From positions 1 to 12,948 of the forward strand of contig DETD01000028.1 in the NCBI GenBank assembly GCA_002362105.1: a stretch of 12,948 nt of DNA. Reading direction: 5' to 3'. Shown here piece by piece: positions 7,274 through 12,948 of the stretch. The position numbers and the translations under genes are program-made. The DNA comes from Bacteroidales bacterium UBA3297. GTDB lineage: Bacteria; Bacteroidota; Bacteroidia; Bacteroidales; Paludibacteraceae. The notes below the pieces were generated by a model. It did no database searches. It was not told the origin of the DNA and worked only from the letters and a program-made list of their open reading frames with translations. Every line of letters starts with the position of its first letter. The stretch's first letter is position 1.

Positions 7274-10200
7274 TCAACGTCTATGCATATAACCGTCGGA
7301 AGACTGTCCCTTAGTCTCCTTCACCACTTCGATAGAACCCTTAACGGCAGAGCCATCGCGCATGATTACCACATAGAAGTAGACACCCGGATCAGCCATC
7401 AAGCCACGGTAGGTGCCATCCCAACCATCACTACCCTGGAACACAAGCTGACCATAACGGTTATATATGGTAAGCTGGAATCCTGGCATAAAGACATCGT
7501 TCAAACCATCCTTGACATAAGGAGTAAACGCGGTTGGAAGTTTGCTAACCACATCGATAGCCACCAGGTTAGAGGCAACGGCAGGACAAACCGAGTCTGA
7601 AATCACCACATAGTAAGATGCGCTGTCGGTCAGTTGCTTCAAATCGAGGTTGTAAGGGCCATTTTCACCACCCACATGGTCAACAGCCATCAGATAGTCG
7701 TCATCGTCCCAAGCATTAACCAGATTACCAGCAAGGTCATATCCGGCGTTACCCGCCCCATCGAACTCGCCCACGGCACGGTACCACCAAACAGTCAGCG
7801 GATTGCGGTTCACCTGCAAATGGATAGCAGCATCATCGCCACGCCATACACGGGCCTTATTCTGAGGAGTTGAAGTAAGCAACAAGTCAGTGGCCTTATA
7901 TTCCTTATGAACATCCACACCAATGAACTTGTTCATACTCAACGAATCGCGCTTGAACAACAGGTAAGCCTCCAAACTACCAGCCTCAGCCAAGCTATCG
8001 GCATAAGAAGTAGGAGAACCGTAGCAATTGAGGTAGAACGTACTATCGCTCCTACTAGTACCACACATATTGGTTGCATAGTAAGTCAAACGACGGAGAG
8101 AATCGCCTACATAAGCGACAGGGTCCCCATTCTTATACATCACGCCATCAATCATCCAGCCTTCATCGGTAAGCTCAGAACTCATGTCATCTATGCAGAC
8201 GTTGAAGTCGGCATAGAGTTCTTCTAGATTAAGCGAACGTCCGTCACAAACAGCAACAGACCCGAGGTCGAGGGAGATACGAGGTCGCTCACGGACAACC
8301 AAGTCAAGACCAACAGTGTCGGTACATTCGGTAGTAGTATCCATTGCGACAAAATAGTACCTTCCACTCTGATATGCACGGATAAGGTTCGTCAACGAGT
8401 CGCGCTTAGCCATCGAGATATTACCATCGGCATCAGCGAATCGGCTTGCATAAGTCTTCCAGTTATTACTGAAGACGACAGTAGAAGCAGAAATACTGTC
8501 GCGGTAAACATCCCACATCAAAGTACTTGGAATTTCTTCCCAGACACCAAACTCATAAATCCAAGAAGTTCCATAACCACGACGGATTTCATTCGACATG
8601 AGTCCAATCGGTTGTTCGTCGTTAGCACAAATAGTGTCGGCCACACCTATAGCTGTAACGATGCTCTTTCTAGAAGGAACATAGAGGTATCGTTTGATAG
8701 AATCGACATTACCACAAACGTCCTGAACATACAAAGTAACATACGTAGAAGCCAAAATGGTATCACCTTCCACAGGAGCCTGCCATATATTCAGATGCTT
8801 GTAATCGGCGCAATTGTCAGACACATGCTTATTGGTCAGCATATAGGTCAAGTCTGGAACAGCGTACATACAGTGTCCAATAGCATTTGCCAAGTACAAA
8901 CTGTCGGTCCAGCCATCATGGAAACTGATAGTAGGAGCCTCCTTATCGCTTACTTGATAGGTGTACGTCAACGTATCAGACACATTACCATACATGTCTT
9001 TCGCCAAATAAGTGCGTTTTGCGAAGTAAGTATAGAACTCACATTTGGCCGGATTATCAGAATGGTTTGTTGTATCGGTAATTGAATATGTCACATCACT
9101 GCAGTTATCGGTTGCAGTATATTCAGGGAAGTCAGGCAACTCGTCAACACAAGAGAGTTCAACCACAGCAGACTTCACATTGTTGTCCCACTCAGGAGCA
9201 ATCCGGTCGTCAACCACCAAAGTCTGAGGGCAGTAACTAGAGTTACCATCTTCATCTGTGAATTTCCAACGCAACTTATAAGAGCCTACAGTATATTCAT
9301 CCTTGCTGTCAACCAAGACACCATAAACCTCACCCGAGCACTGGTCTTGTGCGACAGGAATAGTGAACTCAATATCTTTGAGTGCAACGGTACAAGAATA
9401 AGGTTTAACATAAGCCCTTGTCACAAAAGACTTACAGCTGATGGCAGGAGCCGATCTATCGGTAACAATCACTTGCTGGTAGCAGAAGCTGTTATTACCC
9501 GAAGCATCGGTAAACGTCCAAGTCAGGTCGGTGACACCCTTACCAAATGGTACACCCTCCTCCTTATCATCGGAACGAGCCAGTTTACCAGTCAGCCAAC
9601 CGTCACAATTATCGTAAGCCTTCAAGATTGGCAAGTCCACATTCGCCTGACAACCAGCCTCGGCCAACGCCTCGTATGGTTGACGAGGACAAACATTGTT
9701 TGTATCGGCAGGAGTAGTATCACGAACAACCACATTCTGACGGCAGAAGCTACTATTTCCAGAAGCATCGGTAAATGTCCAAGTAATCTCCGTCACGCCC
9801 TTGCTATAGGCTTCGGCCAAACTCAAACTATCGCTACGGGTTATAACACCAGTAATAATACCGTCGCAATTGTCGAGAGCCTTCAAGACTGGCAACTCTA
9901 CATTAGCGTGACAGTCAGCATCGGCATAAGCGACAAATTCGGTTGTCGGACAAACGCCAGACTTATTCGGAGCCGTTGTATCAGACACAATCACATCCAT
10001 ATAGCAGAAGCTTTGGTTTCCACTATTATCAGTGAACGTCCATGTAATTACAGTAGTACCCTTCTGGTAGAGTGCAGAGAGTTTTTCGCCATCCGAACGG
10101 ACAGGTTCACCCAACAGCGCGTCATCACAAAGGTCGTGGATAACCAAGCGAGGCAACGCAGGAGCCTTAGCCGCACAATCAGCATTAGCCACCAAACGAA

Positions 10201-12948
10201 TAGGTTCTTTAGGACAAACACCAGTGGTATCTGCACCAAACGTATCGATAACGGCCAAATTCTGGTAACATATAGTAGAATTATCCGAAGCATCGGCAAA
10301 CAACCATGCTACCCTATAGTTACCAATACCAATCCAATCAGGCATTTTTTCTTCCGCATCATCACCCAAACGGGCAACACCAATCACTTCGCCACAAGCA
10401 TCGGTAGCTGTATGAACGCCCAACTCATCGGCAGAGACGAAACATTCTTCGTTCTTAAGAGTGTATAGCTTGAGGTCAGCCATGTTATCGCATCCAGCAA
10501 ATACAGGAGCAGTAACATCCTTCACAACCACACTACCTTGGCAAGACGACGAATTGTCATGTGCATCAGAGAACGTCCAAGTTACCATAGTTTCTCCCAA
10601 CGGATAAACAGCATCAAGAGACAAGCCATCGGTACGGACAGGAACTCCGACAATATCGCCATCACAATCACCCACCACCTTCAGTTCTGGCAATTCAGCA
10701 ACAGACCCACAAAGGTCAGCAGGAGCATTTACAACAAGCGGTTCACGAGGGCAAACGTCCTTCAAATCAGGAGAGATTGTATCATAAACAACCACGACTT
10801 GAGGACAGGTGCTAGTATTACCCGCAACATCGGTGAATGTCCATGTGAAGGTAGTAGGACCTACAGGGAAATTGTTAGGAGCATCGGATGTCGTTGCATC
10901 AACCAACACATCACAATTATCCTTAGCGACTGGTGTACGCCAACGTAACTGGCTGAAAGGAACTGTACAATCACCCTTCTTCAAGTAAGTTTCAATAGTA
11001 GCTAAAGAGTTGCAATCTATAACAGGAGCGGTGCTATCCTTCACAAAGATCCATTGGCTGCATTCGCTCTTATTTCCACTATTATCAGTAAAGGTCCAAT
11101 AAACCTTAGTCTGTCCCTTCGGATAAACAGCATCAACAGCCTTACCATCAGAACGGCGTGCAACACCTACAAGATCTCCATCGCAGTCATTTTTAATAAC
11201 CAGACGAGGCAGATCTAATTTTCCTTGACAATCAGCATTAGCCGCAACGTATATTGGCGACCTCAGACAAACGCCAGAAGTATCACCCGGCGTGGTATCG
11301 GTAACAACTATATTCTGAGGACAGTATACCGCATGACCATACTTGTCTTCAAATTTCCAAGTAATAGTGGTCAATCCCACGCCAAATTCGGCAGGCAATG
11401 GATTCTCAGCAAGATCTCCCATTCCGGCTACACCCTCAACCATAATCTTACCATTGTATTCGGTAGCTACAGGTCGTTTGATTTTAAGTTGTACATCAGC
11501 CAAAGCGACACCACAATTAAATCCTACCATAGTATCGAGAACAGGAAGGATAGTGTCACAATCAATTTCAGGTTTTCCGATACTTTCAATAACAATCTGC
11601 TGAGGGCAGACAACATCGCCCGTTCTACCGTCATTGAAGATCCAGTTGACAACATATTCTCCTGGAACATAGGTTGAAGCAAACGATTCTTCGGCAAGTC
11701 TTCCATTCAGCAGACCGGCAGATGCATCGTTAGTAGTAGGTAAAGGCAACGCCTTCAACGAGTCTGCCAAATCTGCACCAGACATTTCATCTGTCAGAAT
11801 CAAGAATGAATCCAGTGCAATAGCAGGACACTCAGGCTGAGTAACATCAATAACAATAACAGGCTGAGGACATGTACGACTATTGCCAGTGCTGTCAGTG
11901 AAAGTCCAATTAACACTGAGTTCACCATCACCTGCATTGTCAACAGTGTAAGGAGTTATAACACTTTCAGAAACATACGTTCCAAAGATATTACCCTCAC
12001 ACGCGTCTATAGTATATACAGACTTCGAATTCTGAATCTTCTCCAACGAATCAACCACCATTTCGTTTGTAAACTCTTTCTGGTCTGCAGCCAAAACAAG
12101 TTTCAAAGTATCGATAGTCACACATTCAGGAGCCGTCACATCTGTAACCACTACAACCTGTTTAACAACAGTAGACAAGCCCGCAGTATCTGTCACACTC
12201 CAGTTAATTGTAGTAACGCCAGCAAAGTTGGCATCAACCTCCTTATCATCAGAGCGTTCAACTTTGATTGTCACATCACTACAATCAGTAACATTCAAAG
12301 ACGGAACATTATAGGCTACATCACAGCCATCGGCAGGAGCCACCAACTTAACCGTATCGGCAACAGAAGCGACTACAGGTGCGGTTACGTCCCTTACAAT
12401 AACCGTCTGCTCACAAGTATTTGTCAACTGGGCAGTGTCGGTTACAGTCCATGTTATAGTCGTCGTTCCGAGAGGGAAGGCAGCTGTCAACTCGGCATTG
12501 TCGCTTCTTGTAACAACAGTTGAAGTACTGCTACAATCAACCACTCCGATAGTTGGAATTTCGTATGCAGCGTTGCAGTCCGATGTAGCATCAAGAACCT
12601 TCTTAGCTTCAGCACAAGTCAAGACAGGAGCAGCGCCATCGGATAAAACGAAGGTAGAAGAGCAAGTTGTTACATTAGATGAAGAGTCAGACAAAATCCA
12701 AGTAATGATGTTAACACCATGATTGAATGTCAAGTTCTGAGTGGTAGTGTTTGCATCAACACTAGCCTCTGCAATCTCTGTAGCACCGCTCACGCTGTAC
12801 TTGATGTTCTTGATTCCGCAGTTGTCACTGCCGGTGAACGTCAACTCGATGGTTGTATCACAAGCGGTCTTCAATGCCTTCGCGATAGGAGCGATTTCTG
12901 TACATACTGGAGCCTTACCATCAGTCAGGCTAACCGTTGTCGAGCATG
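7274..12948 (-). CDS. Giant T9SS-exported HYR-repeat surface protein, 5' end beyond window
   Basis: The frame is open from the right edge to TGA at 7274-7276, giving 1890 complete codons. The N-terminus is outside the window. Numbering visible residues from the right edge, 1-1423 are at least 16 HYR/Ig-like repeats of about 80-95 residues. The repeat pattern is DNCDG, then RSD, then KGxTxxxWTFTDxSGN, then a Cys and VVVxDTTAP. The Cys in DxC and the Cys after SGN probably form a disulfide. Residues about 1424-1800 are less repetitive, probably PKD/Ig-like modules (ADTICANDEQP, VAVCDGRSLN). Residues about 1802-1890 are a gliding-motility-type C-terminal domain (T9SS type B sorting signal): PTAFTP, DGLNDVF, IYNRYGQLVF, GWDGTYRG, PGVYFYVV. 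The protein should therefore cross the outer membrane through T9SS and act at or outside the cell surface, likely as an adhesin or matrix component. An unusual tail, ETKGQSSDGYMHRR, follows the domain. Confidence 0.93.
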   Translation of the reverse strand, partial: CSTTVSLTDGKAPVCTEIAPIAKALKTACDTTIELTFTGSDNCGIKNIKYSVSGATEIAEASVDANTTTQNLTFNHGVNIITWILSDSSSNVTTCSSTFVLSDGAAPVLTCAEAKKVLDATSDCNAAYEIPTIGVVDCSSTSTVVTRSDNAELTAAFPLGTTTITWTVTDTAQLTNTCEQTVIVRDVTAPVVASVADTVKLVAPADGCDVAYNVPSLNVTDCSDVTIKVERSDDKEVDANFAGVTTINWSVTDTAGLSTVVKQVVVVTDVTAPECVTIDTLKLVLAADQKEFTNEMVVDSLEKIQNSKSVYTIDACEGNIFGTYVSESVITPYTVDNAGDGELSVNWTFTDSTGNSRTCPQPVIVIDVTQPECPAIALDSFLILTDEMSGADLADSLKALPLPTTNDASAGLLNGRLAEESFASTYVPGEYVVNWIFNDGRTGDVVCPQQIVIESIGKPEIDCDTILPVLDTMVGFNCGVALADVQLKIKRPVATEYNGKIMVEGVAGMGDLAENPLPAEFGVGLTTITWKFEDKYGHAVYCPQNIVVTDTTPGDTSGVCLRSPIYVAANADCQGKLDLPRLVIKNDCDGDLVGVARRSDGKAVDAVYPKGQTKVYWTFTDNSGNKSECSQWIFVKDSTAPVIDCNSLATIETYLKKGDCTVPFSQLRWRTPVAKDNCDVLVDATTSDAPNNFPVGPTTFTWTFTDVAGNTSTCPQVVVVYDTISPDLKDVCPREPLVVNAPADLCGSVAELPELKVVGDCDGDIVGVPVRTDGLSLDAVYPLGETMVTWTFSDAHDNSSSCQGSVVVKDVTAPVFAGCDNMADLKLYTLKNEECFVSADELGVHTATDACGEVIGVARLGDDAEEKMPDWIGIGNYRVAWLFADASDNSTICYQNLAVIDTFGADTTGVCPKEPIRLVANADCAAKAPALPRLVIHDLCDDALLGEPVRSDGEKLSALYQKGTTVITWTFTDNSGNQSFCYMDVIVSDTTAPNKSGVCPTTEFVAYADADCHANVELPVLKALDNCDGIITGVITRSDSLSLAEAYSKGVTEITWTFTDASGNSSFCRQNVVVRDTTPADTNNVCPRQPYEALAEAGCQANVDLPILKAYDNCDGWLTGKLARSDDKEEGVPFGKGVTDLTWTFTDASGNNSFCYQQVIVTDRSAPAISCKSFVTRAYVKPYSCTVALKDIEFTIPVAQDQCSGEVYGVLVDSKDEYTVGSYKLRWKFTDEDGNSSYCPQTLVVDDRIAPEWDNNVKSAVVELSCVDELPDFPEYTATDNCSDVTYSITDTTNHSDNPAKCEFYTYFAKRTYLAKDMYGNVSDTLTYTYQVSDKEAPTISFHDGWTDSLYLANAIGHCMYAVPDLTYMLTNKHVSDNCADYKHLNIWQAPVEGDTILASTYVTLYVQDVCGNVDSIKRYLYVPSRKSIVTAIGVADTICANDEQPIGLMSNEIRRGYGTSWIYEFGVWEEIPSTLMWDVYRDSISASTVVFSNNWKTYASRFADADGNISMAKRDSLTNLIRAYQSGRYYFVAMDTTTECTDTVGLDLVVRERPRISLDLGSVAVCDGRSLNLEELYADFNVCIDDMSSELTDEGWMIDGVMYKNGDPVAYVGDSLRRLTYYATNMCGTSRSDSTFYLNCYGSPTSYADSLAEAGSLEAYLLFKRDSLSMNKFIGVDVHKEYKATDLLLTSTPQNKARVWRGDDAAIHLQVNRNPLTVWWYRAVGEFDGAGNAGYDLAGNLVNAWDDDDYLMAVDHVGGENGPYNLDLKQLTDSASYYVVISDSVCPAVASNLVAIDVVSKLPTAFTPYVKDGLNDVFMPGFQLTIYNRYGQLVFQGSDGWDGTYRGLMADPGVYFYVVIMRDGSAVKGSIEVVKETKGQSSDGYMHRR
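8680..12948 (-). repeat. Array of at least 16 HYR-type coding repeats
   Basis: The coding sequence repeats about every 240-290 bases. In each unit the minus strand encodes a WTFTD-SGN-type strand followed by a Cys and a D-T-T/S-A-P linker. Two subtypes are visible. Subtype A has a CPxxP entry, ANADC, LPxL, DxCDGxLxG and RSD. Subtype B is shorter, with xDC entry, a V/T-rich strand and no CDG motif. In the middle of the array they run A B A B A A A B. The first four to six units (near the right edge) and the last two are more divergent. Confidence 0.85.
9407..10189 (-). repeat. Three consecutive subtype-A HYR repeats with a 261-bp period
   Basis: Three neighbouring units of 88, 87 and 86 residues fill exactly 783 bases. 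The shared 8-mer cagaagct on the plus strand falls at 9483, 9744 and 10005, exactly 261 bases apart, and flanking bases are also similar. These three are more alike to each other than to the rest of the array, which suggests a recent local duplication. Confidence 0.75.

Noticed and set aside
9483..10012. Regularly spaced repeat that could suggest a CRISPR or other non-coding array
   Set aside because: The period is 261 bases, in frame, and conserved as protein (WTFTD, SGN, Cys). It is a coding domain repeat.
9347..10468. Long plus-strand reading frame of 373 codons
   Set aside because: It lies wholly antisense to the HYR repeats. The repeated coding sequence lacks stops in this antisense frame, so one lucky unit is copied several times. 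The protein shows no domain or signal peptide.

Overview
The window looks like chromosome from a member of the Bacteroidetes, probably Bacteroidales of the Prevotella/Bacteroides type. The evidence is a C-terminal type B sorting domain of the type IX secretion system (T9SS), a Bacteroidetes-style surface lipoprotein, two TAnnTTTG-type -7 promoter boxes, and a 440-residue MetK of the long form. I see no rRNA, tRNA, CRISPR array, insertion sequence or phage gene.

Layout, left to right. (1) Positions 1-4168, minus strand: the first 1389 codons of a very large secreted protein. It has a signal peptide, two jelly-roll-like modules flanking a PKD-like module, then about eight Ig-like modules, and it runs off the left edge. 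(2) 4169-4469: an AT-rich divergent intergenic region with a good -7 box for the rightward gene and a perfect 9-bp inverted repeat. (3) 4470-5573, plus strand: a YncE/DUF5074-like beta-propeller lipoprotein. (4) 5574-5656: a convergent terminator region with two hairpins. (5) 5657-6979, minus strand: metK, S-adenosylmethionine synthetase. (6) 6980-7273: in minus-strand order, the terminator of the upstream giant gene, a -7 box, a SAM-II-like riboswitch aptamer, and a long metK leader with small hairpins. (7) 7274-12948, minus strand: the last 1890 codons of a giant T9SS-exported protein made of at least 16 HYR/Ig-like repeats of about 80-95 residues, a non-repetitive region, and the sorting domain. 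Its start lies beyond the right edge.

How the genes relate. metK appears to be its own transcription unit: the giant gene upstream ends at a strong terminator, and a promoter and SAM-sensing aptamer follow before metK. The simplest reading is feedback control of SAM synthesis by SAM. The two giant minus-strand proteins and the lipoprotein are cell-surface or extracellular products. They probably act in adhesion or matrix formation, and nothing in the sequence gives their ligands. The most informative observations are the SAM-II-like element in front of metK, with an out-of-frame reading frame starting directly at its 3' end, and the repeat architecture of the HYR protein (two alternating repeat subtypes plus a three-copy block with a 261-bp period).
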